Below, piece after piece: positions 16,858 to 25,257 of a DNA stretch of 64,000 bases. Source of the DNA: DATKJS01 sp964551995. GTDB lineage: Bacteria > Acidobacteriota > Aminicenantia > Aminicenantales > Saccharicenantaceae. Where the stretch lies: positions 62,001-126,000 of the forward strand of contig CAZKFD010000013.1 of NCBI GenBank assembly GCA_964551995.1. The letters are read 5' to 3'. Every line of letters begins with the position of its first letter. Position 1 is the stretch's first letter. The position numbers and the translations under genes were made by a program. The notes beneath the pieces are model-generated. The model saw only the letters and a list, made by a program, of their open reading frames with translations, searched no databases and had not been told where the DNA came from.

Positions 16858-17078
16858 GTCCGCAGATGAACGTCTACCTCGAACGCTATTTGGGGCTCGA
16901 CGAGAGGCGGGAATACCGAGAACCCGCCGGTCTGCCGAGCCTGCGGACGCTTGAGAAGGACTACATCCTGTTCCTTCTCGAAGTCACCGCCCACAACAGG
17001 GCCGAGGTCTCCCGCATCCTGGATATCTCGCGGTCGACGCTCTATCACAAAATCCGAAGATACAAGATTTTCGAATAG
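16854..17078 (+). CDS. Stand-alone Fis-type helix-turn-helix protein
   Basis: A 74-aa protein if the GTG overlapping the previous stop is used, 70 aa from the ATG at 16866. The C-terminal half (EKDYILFLLEV to STLYHKIRRYKIFE) is the HTH_8/Fis fold found at the C terminus of NtrC-family sigma-54 activators. The receiver and AAA+ domains of such activators are absent. It could be a DNA-bending factor, or an autonomous DNA-binding modulator of the sigma-54 promoter upstream. Confidence 0.75.
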   Translation: MSPQMNVYLERYLGLDERREYREPAGLPSLRTLEKDYILFLLEVTAHNRAEVSRILDISRSTLYHKIRRYKIFE

Positions 17079-17125
17079 CCCGGGGCGGGGCAGCCCGCCC
17101 GTCCGGCAAGTCACTTTCCCTCGCC

Positions 17126-17154
17126 TTGACACCCGCGTTCCGGGGGCTTATGAT
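17126..17154 (+). promoter_or_regulatory. Promoter of the SagB-type oxidoreductase-deacetylase genes
   Basis: TTGACA (17126-17131), 17-bp spacer, TATGAT (17149-17154); predicted start near 17161, ATG at 17179. Confidence 0.65.
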
Positions 17155-17178
17155 TTTCCGGAAAAGAGGCCCGCGGGC

Positions 17179-17925
17179 ATGGGCGAAGGCATCGGCGACA
17201 GGTTTCAAAGGGAGACCAAGTACATTCGGGCGCGCCCGCGCGCTTCCCGAGCCGGCCCCATGACGGAGGCCGGCCGTCAGCCCTCCGCCGCGGGGCCCCC
17301 GATCCGGCTCGACTCCTCCGCGACCGCCGGCGGCATGACTCTCTGGGAGGCGTTGGCGCGGAGGCGTTCGGTCCGGACTTTCAGGGAGGTGCCTCTGTCC
17401 TTCGCCGCCCTCTCGCAGCTCGTCTGGGCCGCCCAGGGCGTCACGTGCCGGGCCTCCGGTTACGAATTCCGGACAGCGCCGTCCGCCGGGGCCCTTTACC
17501 CCGTCGAGACCTACATCGCCGCGCATTCGGTCGAAGGACTTCGGTCCGGCATCTATCATCACGACGTGCCCGGCCGCGCTCTCGCGCTCGTCACGGCGGG
17601 CGATTTCCGCGAGGCTGTGGCGGAGGCGGCCCTCGGCCAGGAATTCACGGCCTCGGCCGCGGCCGTATTCATCTGGACGGCGGTCTTCGCCCGCTCCAAG
17701 GTAAAATACCGCGAACGCGCCTACCGCTATGTCTATCTGGACGCCGGCCACATCGCCCAAAACCTGGCGCTGGCGGCCGTGGCTCTCGGCCTTGGCTCCT
17801 GCCAGATCGCGGCGCTCTTCGACGACGAGGCGAACGACCTGGTCGGCGCCGATGGCATCGAAGAAAGCGTCATCTACATGAGCGCCGTCGGATATCCGTC
17901 GTCCGGGAAGGAGAGTGAAAGATGA
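17179..17925 (+). CDS. SagB/ThcOx-type nitroreductase-family oxidoreductase
   Basis: A 248-aa FMN-dependent enzyme. The N terminus GIGDRFQRETKY followed by LWEALARRRSVRTF is typical of the SagB-type dehydrogenase subfamily, and APSAGALYPVE contributes to the flavin site. SagB enzymes oxidise azolines in peptide natural products, but many stand-alone relatives have no known substrate. No YcaO cyclodehydratase or precursor-like gene is adjacent, so a RiPP role is unsupported here. Its stop overlaps the start of the deacetylase gene (ATGA). Confidence 0.8.
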   Translation: MGEGIGDRFQRETKYIRARPRASRAGPMTEAGRQPSAAGPPIRLDSSATAGGMTLWEALARRRSVRTFREVPLSFAALSQLVWAAQGVTCRASGYEFRTAPSAGALYPVETYIAAHSVEGLRSGIYHHDVPGRALALVTAGDFREAVAEAALGQEFTASAAAVFIWTAVFARSKVKYRERAYRYVYLDAGHIAQNLALAAVALGLGSCQIAALFDDEANDLVGADGIEESVIYMSAVGYPSSGKESER

Positions 17926-18890
17926 TCGGCAGAATGCTCTGCGCAGCCCTGGCGCTCGGCGCCCTCCTTTGTCCTCTGTCCGGCCAGGACAAGAAACCCT
18001 CCGAAGAGCCCTGGCAGTGGAGCCTCGACAAGGTCAAGGCCCTCGTGAACAAGGTCAGGGCCGGGAAAGACCTGACGCCCGACAGTTGGCCGGACGGGGC
18101 CAGGGTGGCCGTGGGCTTGTCGTTTGATTTCGACGCTGAAACCAACTCCCTCAGGGACAACAACACTTCTCCGGGTGCGCTGACCCAGGGGGAATACAGC
18201 GCCCGGACGGCCATCCCCAGGATCCTGGCCCTCCTCGACAAGTACCGGATCCCGGCGACGTTTTTCGTCCCCGCCGTGACGGCCCTCCTCCATCCTCAGG
18301 AGATGAAAATGATCGTCGCCAAGAACAGGCACGAGATCGGCCTGCACGGGTGGATCCACGAGCGCAACTCGCTGCTCGGGGAAGCCGACGAGCGCGACCT
18401 CATGAAGCGGTCTTTCGACGTCCTGAGCCAGGCCGGCGGACGGCCGCCCGTCGGCATCCGGACGCCCTCGTGGGATTTCAGCCCGGCGACCCTCAAGATC
18501 ATCCGGGAGATGGGCCTCCTCTATGACAGTAGCTTGATGGCCGACGACAGGCCTTACGAGATCCTGGAGGACGGCGCGCCGACGGGCGTCGTCGAGCTTC
18601 CGGTCGAATGGCTCCTCGACGACTATCCGTACTTCGGCTTCGACCGGTTCACGAGCATCCGCCCCCAGATCTCTCCGAACGATGTTCTCTCCATCTGGGC
18701 GGCCGAGTTTGACAAGGCCTACGAGGAAGGGACCCTATTCATTCTGACCATGCATCCGAAGTACACCGGCCACCGGAGCCGGATCATCATGCTCGAGCAG
18801 CTCATCCAGCACATGCTCACGCGCAAGAACGTCTGGTTCGCCACCCACGCAGACATCGCCCGCGCCGTCACCAAGAACACCAAAAAATAG
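17922..18890 (+). CDS. Exported polysaccharide deacetylase
   Basis: A 322-aa protein with an N-terminal signal peptide (about residues 1-21) and a NodB-type fold. Metal and catalytic motifs are visible: SFDFDAE (motif 1), HGWIHERN (the HxxxH metal pair) and GIRTPSWDF (motif 3). It probably removes N-acetyl or formyl groups from an extracytoplasmic sugar polymer or lipid-linked sugar. The spacing is close to the PuuE-like branch, so the polymer is uncertain. Translationally coupled to the upstream oxidoreductase gene. Confidence 0.85.
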   Translation: MIGRMLCAALALGALLCPLSGQDKKPSEEPWQWSLDKVKALVNKVRAGKDLTPDSWPDGARVAVGLSFDFDAETNSLRDNNTSPGALTQGEYSARTAIPRILALLDKYRIPATFFVPAVTALLHPQEMKMIVAKNRHEIGLHGWIHERNSLLGEADERDLMKRSFDVLSQAGGRPPVGIRTPSWDFSPATLKIIREMGLLYDSSLMADDRPYEILEDGAPTGVVELPVEWLLDDYPYFGFDRFTSIRPQISPNDVLSIWAAEFDKAYEEGTLFILTMHPKYTGHRSRIIMLEQLIQHMLTRKNVWFATHADIARAVTKNTKK

Positions 18891-18895
18891 GACTC

Positions 18896-18923
18896 GCGGC
18901 CCGGCGCTCAAGCCGACGGCCGC
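18896..18923. terminator. Bidirectional hairpin between convergent genes
   Basis: GCGGCC-CGGC-GCTCAA-GCCG-AC-GGCCGC folds into a ten-pair stem with a two-base bulge. It separates the deacetylase gene from convergent recA. A six-T run follows it on the minus strand; the plus side is followed by CTTTATTTC. Confidence 0.55.
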
Positions 18924-18927
18924 CGCT

Positions 18928-19983
18928 TTATTTCTCTTTCGCCGGTCTGCCCTCGGCCGCCCTTTCGACCCCCAGGCCGACCGCCTTCCGGACCTCGGCG
19001 TCAATCTGGGCGGCCAGCTCCTTGTTTTCCTTGAAGAGCCGCCGGACGTTGTCCCGGCCCTGGCCGAGCCGTTCCCCTCTGTAGGAATACCAGGTGCCGG
19101 TCTTTTCCAGAATGCCGGTCTCGAAGCCGATGTCGACGAGGTCCCCCTCCTTGGAGATCCCCTCGCCGAAGATGATGTCGAACTGGGCCTCCCGGAAGGG
19201 CGGGGCCATCTTGTTCTTGACGATCTTGACCTTGACGCGGCTGCCCACGACGTTGTCCCCATCCTTGAGGACGGAGAGCCGCCGCACGTCGATCCGCATC
19301 GAGGCGTAGAACTTCAGGGCCCGGCCCCCAGTGGTGGTCTCCGGATTGCCGATGAAGATGCCGATCTTCTCCCGGATCTGGTTGATGAAGATGAAGCAGG
19401 TCTTCGACCGGGCGACGATAGCCGTCAGCTTCCGCAGGGCCTGGGACATGAGGCGCGCCTGGAGCCCCATGTGGGCATCGCCCATCTCGCCTTCGAGCTC
19501 GGCCTTGGGGACCAAGGCCGCCACGGAATCCACGACCACGACGTCCACGGCCCCGCTCCGCACGAGGACCTCCGCGATCTCCAGGGCCTGCTCACCGTAG
19601 TCCGGCTGGGAGATGAGGAGGTTGTCAACGTCGATCCCGACGCTGGCCGCGTACTTCGGGTCGAGCGCGTGCTCGGCGTCGATGAAGGCCGCCTGGCCGC
19701 CGAGCTTCTGGGCCTCGGCGATGACGTGGAGAGCCAGGGTCGTCTTGCCCGTGGCCTCGGGGCCGTAGATCTCGACGACCCTCCCCCGGGGAAAGCCGCC
19801 GATGCCGAGGGCCTGGTCAAAGGAGATCGAGCCCGTCGGGATGGCCTCGACCTCGACCGCCGCCCCCTTCTGGCCGAGCTTCATGATCGTGCCCTTGCCG
19901 AACTGCTTTTCGATCTGGGACAAGGCCGCCTCGATGGCCTTCGTCCGGGCCCCCAGCTTCTGTTCCGAATCATCGTCCTTCAT
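18928..19983 (-). CDS. recA: Recombinase RecA
   Basis: A 351-aa protein that forms filaments on single-stranded DNA for homologous recombination and SOS induction. Walker A GPEATGKT is at 74-81, the Walker B region is VVVVDSVAAL, and the loop L2 region GNPETTTGGRALKF is intact. The start chosen has AAGGAGG a few bases upstream; an in-frame GTG 24 codons earlier lacks a ribosome-binding site and gives an atypical N terminus. No clear SOS box was seen upstream. The C-terminal tail is lysine/glutamate-rich as usual. Confidence 0.97.
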   Translation of the reverse strand: MKDDDSEQKLGARTKAIEAALSQIEKQFGKGTIMKLGQKGAAVEVEAIPTGSISFDQALGIGGFPRGRVVEIYGPEATGKTTLALHVIAEAQKLGGQAAFIDAEHALDPKYAASVGIDVDNLLISQPDYGEQALEIAEVLVRSGAVDVVVVDSVAALVPKAELEGEMGDAHMGLQARLMSQALRKLTAIVARSKTCFIFINQIREKIGIFIGNPETTTGGRALKFYASMRIDVRRLSVLKDGDNVVGSRVKVKIVKNKMAPPFREAQFDIIFGEGISKEGDLVDIGFETGILEKTGTWYSYRGERLGQGRDNVRRLFKENKELAAQIDAEVRKAVGLGVERAAEGRPAKEK

Positions 19984-20137
19984 GGGACCTCCTTGGTCGG
20001 TCGGACCTTTTTTTATCATATCCTGCGGCTTCCCCTCAATCCCCTTTTTACTCACTGGGGATGCCCTCCTCTCCGCTCCGAGTGTACTCTCAATGGCGCC
20101 TGGCTTTCAATCCTTTTATGCCCCCGTCCCGCGCTCC

Positions 20138-20878
20138 TCACCGTTGCGGCCCGTGGAACAGCAGGTCGTAGTCCTCGATGAGTCCCTGGTCGGCGAAGCT
20201 GAAATAGCGGTTGTCGCCGATGATGATGTGGTCCAGGACTCTGATCTGGACCATCCGGGCGGCGAAGAGTAGGTCCCGCGTGATTTCCTTGTCGCAGGCC
20301 GACGGCTCGGGATCGCCGGACGGGTGATTGTGGGCAAAGATCAGAGCCGAAGCCCCGTATTGAAGCGCATCCTTGATCACCTCCCGCGGATAGACGGCGC
20401 TCGAATCCACGGTCCCCGCAAAAAGCGTCTTCTCCTCGATGACCTGGTTCTTCGTGTCGAGGAAGATCGCCTTGAACTGCTCCGTCTTCAGGTCCCGGAG
20501 GGCGTGGTACAGGTAGTCGAAGACCTCCCGCGAGGAATGGCAGACGGGCCGGCGGATGATCCGGTCCTTGAGAAACCGCCGCGAGACCTCGTGGATGAGC
20601 CGGATGCCAAACAGGTTGCTGGGCCCGATCCCCGGCACCCTCTGAAGGTCCTTGGCCGAGGCTTCGAGCACGCCCCGGAAGGTCTTGAATTCCCTCAGGG
20701 CCTCTTTGGCCGGTCCCTCGCAATCCCGGCGCGGGGTGCCCAGCGTCAGGAGGAGCTCGATGATTTCGTAATCCAGGAAGCCGGCCAGGCCGCCCTTCAG
20801 GAATTTTTCCCGAAGGCGTGACCTGTGCCCGGCGCCGCCGGCGCCGCTCGGTGCCGTTTTCCTGGGAATCTCCCTCAT
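20138..20878 (-). CDS. radC: RadC-like JAB-domain protein
   Basis: A 246-aa member of the RadC (DUF2466) family. An N-terminal helix-hairpin-helix region (VPGIGPSN) is followed by a JAMM metalloprotease-like domain with the metal motif HNHPSGDPEPSACD. The biochemical role of RadC is unsettled despite its historical DNA-repair name. It lies between recA and two acyl-CoA synthetases. The ATG start has a poor ribosome-binding site; a TTG 20 codons upstream is an alternative. Confidence 0.88.
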   Translation of the reverse strand: MREIPRKTAPSGAGGAGHRSRLREKFLKGGLAGFLDYEIIELLLTLGTPRRDCEGPAKEALREFKTFRGVLEASAKDLQRVPGIGPSNLFGIRLIHEVSRRFLKDRIIRRPVCHSSREVFDYLYHALRDLKTEQFKAIFLDTKNQVIEEKTLFAGTVDSSAVYPREVIKDALQYGASALIFAHNHPSGDPEPSACDKEITRDLLFAARMVQIRVLDHIIIGDNRYFSFADQGLIEDYDLLFHGPQR

Positions 20879-20965
20879 GGCCGTCTCAAAGGAAAGACGC
20901 GCCGGAGGGCCGGTTTTCGCACCCGGATCCGGCCCCAAGGAGGGAGAGCGCGGAGTCTTCCGCCG

Positions 20966-22753
20966 CTAATCCCGATAGAGCGAGTCGATGAGCTTCTTGT
21001 ATTTGGCTTCGACGATGTTGCGCCGGACCTTGAGCGTCGGCGTGATCTCCCCGGCCCCGATCTCGAAGTCCCGGTCGAGCAGGGCAATCTTCTTTATCCG
21101 CTCGTAAGAGGCCAGGTCGGGCGTCGAGCGGTTGACCTCGGCGAGCATGAAGTCGACGACGTCCCGCCGGCGGCAGAGGTCCGCCCAGTCGCGGAAGGGG
21201 ACGCCGCGGGCCCGGGCATACTCCTCGAGCTTCCCGAAGTCCGGGACGATGAGGGCCGAGATGAACCGCTTGCGCTCTCCGACGACGACGGCGCTCGCGA
21301 TGTACGGATTGAGGGCGAGGATGCTCTCGATGGGCTGGGGGGCGACATTCTTGCCGCCGGCGGTGACGATGAGGTCCTTCTTGCGGTCCGTAACGAACAG
21401 GAAGCCGTCCGCGTCTAAGTGCCCGACGTCGCCCGTGTGGAACCAGCCGGCTTCCATGGCTTCGCGGGTCTCGGCCTCCTTCTTGTAGTATCCGAGCATG
21501 ACGTTGGGCCCACGGGCCAGGATCTCGCCGTCCGGCGCGATTCGGATCTCGATCCCGGGAAGCGCACGCCCCGCGCTCCCCAGCCGATAGGCGTCCAGGG
21601 TATTGCCGGTGAGGACAGGCGCCGTTTCGGTCAGACCGTAGCCCTCGAGGATCGGGATGCCCAGCGCGTAAAAGAATTCGGCAATGTCCGCGGCCAGGGG
21701 CGCCCCTCCGCAGGAGAAAAAGCGCACCCGGCCGCCCGTCCGGGCCAGGATTTTCGAAAAGGCGAGCCGGTGGGCCAGCCGAACTTTAAGCGTCAGGGCC
21801 TTCGAGACCGGCTGCCGGCCGATCCGGCGGGCGGCGTGCCTCCGGCCGACCGAGAGGGCCCAGAAGAAAAGGGCTTTCTTCGGGGCAGGCATCTTCAGGA
21901 CCATCTCCATGACCCGGGCGTACATCTTTTCGAAAAGCCGCGGCACACTGATCATGGTCGTCGGCCGGACCTCGAGGAGGTTCTCGCTGACGGCCTCGAC
22001 GCTCTCGGCGAAGGCGATCGTGGACCCGTGATACAGGAAAACAAAGGTCCCCGTTCTTTCGAGGACGTGGGACAGGGGCAGGAAGGACAGCGCCGTGTCC
22101 GTGGAGAGGAAAGGCACGACGCGGCTAACCGCCTTGATATTGCTTACGAAGTTATCGTGGCTGAGCATGACGCCCTTGGGCGGCCCGGTCGTCCCGGACG
22201 TGTAGATGATCGAGGCCAGGTCCGAGGGCCGGACGGCCAGGGCGCGCCGCTCGAAGAGCTCCGGGTCGGCCTCCGAGGCCCGCTTCCCCATGCCCGCGAT
22301 CTCGCCCAGGGTCAGGATCCCGGCCGGCTCCTCTTCGTCCATCATGATGAAATGGCGGACCTCCGGAAGCTCGCCGCGGACGGCTTCGACCTTGAGCCAG
22401 AGTTCGCGGTTGGAGCAGATGACCATCCGGGCGTCCGAGTCGTTGATGATGTACTTGATCTGTTCGGGCAGGAGCGACGTGTAGATCGGCACTGTGACCC
22501 CGCGCGCACAGAGGACGGCCAGGTCCGTCAGGACCCACTCGGGCCGGTTCTCGGACAGGATGACGGCCTTGTCTCCCGGGCCCAGGCCGAGCTCGCAAAA
22601 GCCCAGCGAGAGCTCGCGGACCCTCGCCTCCGCCTCGGCCGTCGAGATCGGGACATAGCTCCCCTCGACCTTGACCAGAAAGAGGGCCGGCTTGGGGTAG
22701 ACCCGGCACGTGCTCAGAAAGAGCCTGCTGAGGGTCGAAACGCTGTCCGTCAT
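20966..22753 (-). CDS. Long-chain acyl-CoA synthetase (copy 1 of a tandem pair)
   Basis: A 595-aa AMP-forming fatty acid-CoA ligase of the FAA1/FadD15 type. The P-loop is YTSGTTGPPKG, followed by the linker region GYGLTETAPVL and the DRKKDLI hinge. It activates long-chain fatty acids for degradation or lipid synthesis. Its upstream neighbour is a close paralogue, 21 bp away, sharing most motifs and the C-terminal ITPTLKVRR segment, evidence of local duplication. Divergence in the middle helical region suggests different chain preferences. Confidence 0.92.
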   Translation of the reverse strand: MTDSVSTLSRLFLSTCRVYPKPALFLVKVEGSYVPISTAEAEARVRELSLGFCELGLGPGDKAVILSENRPEWVLTDLAVLCARGVTVPIYTSLLPEQIKYIINDSDARMVICSNRELWLKVEAVRGELPEVRHFIMMDEEEPAGILTLGEIAGMGKRASEADPELFERRALAVRPSDLASIIYTSGTTGPPKGVMLSHDNFVSNIKAVSRVVPFLSTDTALSFLPLSHVLERTGTFVFLYHGSTIAFAESVEAVSENLLEVRPTTMISVPRLFEKMYARVMEMVLKMPAPKKALFFWALSVGRRHAARRIGRQPVSKALTLKVRLAHRLAFSKILARTGGRVRFFSCGGAPLAADIAEFFYALGIPILEGYGLTETAPVLTGNTLDAYRLGSAGRALPGIEIRIAPDGEILARGPNVMLGYYKKEAETREAMEAGWFHTGDVGHLDADGFLFVTDRKKDLIVTAGGKNVAPQPIESILALNPYIASAVVVGERKRFISALIVPDFGKLEEYARARGVPFRDWADLCRRRDVVDFMLAEVNRSTPDLASYERIKKIALLDRDFEIGAGEITPTLKVRRNIVEAKYKKLIDSLYRD

Positions 22754-22774
22754 CGCGCCTGCGTCCGGGTCCGG

Positions 22775-24553
22775 TCAGTCCTCGTAGAGGAGGTCGATCA
22801 CGGGCTTGTACGTGGCCTCGACGACGCTCCGCCGGACCTTGAGCGTCGGTGTGATCTCGCCCGCCTCGATCTCGAAATCCCGCTCGAGGAGGGCGACTTT
22901 CTTGATCCGTTCGTAGGAGGCCAGGTCCGGCGTCGCCCGGTTGGCCTCGGCCAGGATGAAGTTCCGGATCTCTTCCCTGGCGCAGAGATCGGCGCGGTCG
23001 CGGAACGGGATGGCGTTGGCCCGGGCGTATCCTTCGAGCTTCACGAAATCGGGCACGATCAGGGCCGAGATGAACTTCCGGCTGCCGCCGACGACGACAG
23101 CGTTTTGAATGTAAGGGTTCGCCTTGAGGAGATTCTCGATGGGCTGCGGGGCCACGTTCTTCCCGCCGGCCGTGACGATCAGGTCTTTTTTCCGGTCCGT
23201 GACGACGAGAAATCCGTCCTCGTCGAAGTGCCCGATGTCCCCCGTGTGGAACCAGCCGCCCCCCAGGGCCTCCTGCGTCTCCGCTTCCTTCTTGTAATAG
23301 CCCTTCATGACGTTCGGCCCGCGGGCCAGGATTTCGCCGTCCGGCGCGATCCGGACTTCGACCCCGGGAACGACGGGGCCGACGGTTCCGAATCGGAGCC
23401 TCTCGAAGGTGTTGCAGGCCAGGACGGGCGCGGTTTCCGTCAGCCCGTAGCCTTCGAGGATCGTTATGCCCATGGCGTAGAAGAACTCGGCCACGTCTCT
23501 CGAGAGAGGAGCCCCGCCGGAGACGAAGAACCTGACCCGGCCGCCGGTGCGCTCGACGATCTTCGCGAAGACGAGCTTGGCCGCGAGCTTCCGCCGGACT
23601 TCCAGGCTCCGTGGTATCGGCTCGTGGCGGAGCTTCCGGGCCCCGTATTTTTTGCCAACCCGGAGGGCCCAGAAGAAGATCCGCCTCTTCGGGATCGATT
23701 GGGTCAGGACGTTGTCCATGACCCGGGCATAGATCTTGTCGAAGAGCCGCGGCACGCTGATCATGATGGTCGGGCGGACCTCGACGAGGTTTTCGGCTAC
23801 GGTGTCGATGCTCTCCGCGTAGGCGATCGAGGCCCCCTTGTAGAGGAACGAGAACGTTGTCATCCGCTCGAGAACGTGGGACAAGGGCAGGAAAGAGAGG
23901 ACCGTGTCCGTGTGGACGAACTCGACGACGGAATCCAGGGATTTCGTGTTGCTGACGAAATTCGCGTGGCTCAGCATGACGCCCTTGGGCGGCCCCGTCG
24001 TCCCCGACGTGTAGATGATCGAGGCCACGTCGTCCGGGCCGACGGCCGTGGCCCGCTCATCGAAATCCCCCGGGCGGGCCTCATCCGCGGCCTTTCCCCG
24101 GCCGGCGATCTCGCCGAGCGTCATGACGCCCGAGGGCGCCTCTTCGTCGATCATGACGAAGGTCCGGACCTGGGGCAGCTCCGCCCTAACGGCCTCGACC
24201 TTGAGCCAGAGCTCGCGGTTGGAGCAGACGACGATCCTGGCGTCGGAATCGTTGATGATGTACTTGACCTGCTCGGGCATGAGAGATGTATAGATCGGCA
24301 CCGTGACCCCGCCGGCGCAGAGGACGGCGAAATCCGTCATGATCCACTCAGGGCGGTTTCCCGAGAAGATGACGACCTTCTCGCCCGGCCGGAGGCCGAT
24401 CTCCCGGAAGCCCGCCGAGAGGCTCCGGACCCGGGACTCGAATTCCGCCGTGGAGATCGGCACATAGCGCCCCTCGCGCTTGGAGCTCAGGATATCGCTC
24501 TTGTGGTAGGTCCGGCAGGTGTTGAGAAAAAGCTGGCTCAGCGTTTCGACCAT
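22775..24553 (-). CDS. Long-chain acyl-CoA synthetase (copy 2 of a tandem pair)
   Basis: A 592-aa paralogue of the preceding ligase, with the same YTSGTTGPPKG and GYGLTETAPVL motifs and DRKKDLIVTAGGKN hinge. The start chosen (MVETL) has AAAGGAGG seven bases upstream; an in-frame codon 10 residues earlier is less likely. It begins 26 bp after ogt, so ogt and both ligases probably form one transcript. Confidence 0.92.
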   Translation of the reverse strand: MVETLSQLFLNTCRTYHKSDILSSKREGRYVPISTAEFESRVRSLSAGFREIGLRPGEKVVIFSGNRPEWIMTDFAVLCAGGVTVPIYTSLMPEQVKYIINDSDARIVVCSNRELWLKVEAVRAELPQVRTFVMIDEEAPSGVMTLGEIAGRGKAADEARPGDFDERATAVGPDDVASIIYTSGTTGPPKGVMLSHANFVSNTKSLDSVVEFVHTDTVLSFLPLSHVLERMTTFSFLYKGASIAYAESIDTVAENLVEVRPTIMISVPRLFDKIYARVMDNVLTQSIPKRRIFFWALRVGKKYGARKLRHEPIPRSLEVRRKLAAKLVFAKIVERTGGRVRFFVSGGAPLSRDVAEFFYAMGITILEGYGLTETAPVLACNTFERLRFGTVGPVVPGVEVRIAPDGEILARGPNVMKGYYKKEAETQEALGGGWFHTGDIGHFDEDGFLVVTDRKKDLIVTAGGKNVAPQPIENLLKANPYIQNAVVVGGSRKFISALIVPDFVKLEGYARANAIPFRDRADLCAREEIRNFILAEANRATPDLASYERIKKVALLERDFEIEAGEITPTLKVRRSVVEATYKPVIDLLYED

Positions 24554-24579
24554 GCTCGCCCTCCTTTCGGCTCCCGGGT

Positions 24580-25116
24580 TCACTCAGGAAGGTCCGGAGC
24601 GCCCGCCGCGGCATGACCTTTCTCGTGGGCGAGGAGCCATTCCTTGCGCCAGAGCCCCCCGCCGTAGCCCGTCAGGCGCCCGTCGCTCCCGACGACCCTG
24701 TGGCAGGGCACAAGGATGCTGATGGGATTCCGGTGGTTGGCCCCGCCGACCGCACGTGTGGCGCGCGCGTTTCCCACGGCCGCGGCGACTTCCCGATAGC
24801 TCAGGGTCCTCCCGTAAGGGATCCGGAGGAGCGCGGCCCAAACCTTCCTCTGAAACGGCGTGCCCTCCAGGACGAGCGGCAAAGAGAACGAACGCCGCAT
24901 CCCTCGGAAGTACTCGTCGAGCTCGACCAGGGCCGTCCGCAGGACCTTCGGCATCGCTTCGCGGGGATCGGCCGGGCGCCCGGGGTTCGGCTCTCCGCGG
25001 CCGACAAAATCGACGCCGGTGATGCCGCAGCTATCGGCCCGGACCTTGAGCGGCCCGAGAGGGGTTTCGAGATAGGCGATGAAATCCCGGCCGCCAGAAA
25101 TCACTCTCTTCGGCAT
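24580..25116 (-). CDS. ogt: Methylated-DNA--protein-cysteine methyltransferase
   Basis: A 178-aa suicide repair protein that removes alkyl groups from O6-guanine. The acceptor cysteine is in PCHRVVGSDG, with the helix-turn-helix arginine-finger region VGNARATRAVGGAN before it. Length and layout match Ogt rather than the bifunctional Ada. The frame is open far upstream, but that part is antisense to the next gene, and the ATG at 25114-25116 gives the normal length. Confidence 0.92.
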   Translation of the reverse strand: MPKRVISGGRDFIAYLETPLGPLKVRADSCGITGVDFVGRGEPNPGRPADPREAMPKVLRTALVELDEYFRGMRRSFSLPLVLEGTPFQRKVWAALLRIPYGRTLSYREVAAAVGNARATRAVGGANHRNPISILVPCHRVVGSDGRLTGYGGGLWRKEWLLAHEKGHAAAGAPDLPE

Positions 25117-25205
25117 GGCGGATACTCTCTTCACATTAATGCAAAATGGCTTGTCACGCAACAGCCTCTTCGCAACGTTGGCCCGCGCGCCGGGACCCGG
25201 TTTCG

Positions 25206-25235
25206 TTGACGAGTTTCTCTCTCCTGTGATAAAAG
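25206..25235 (+). promoter_or_regulatory. Weak candidate promoter of the ThyA homologue
   Basis: TTGACG (25206-25211) with TAAAAG 18 bp downstream; the -10 box is poor. The gene starts at 25258 after GAGAGG. Confidence 0.3.
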
Positions 25236-25257
25236 CTGGGGAGGAAAGAGAGGTGCC

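Noticed and set aside
17179..18890. SagB-type gene as part of a RiPP cluster
   Set aside because: No YcaO, leader-peptide-like ORF or transporter is adjacent; its partner is a polysaccharide deacetylase.
21419..24616. A 1065-codon plus-strand open frame
   Set aside because: Antisense to the two acyl-CoA synthetases and the ogt end.
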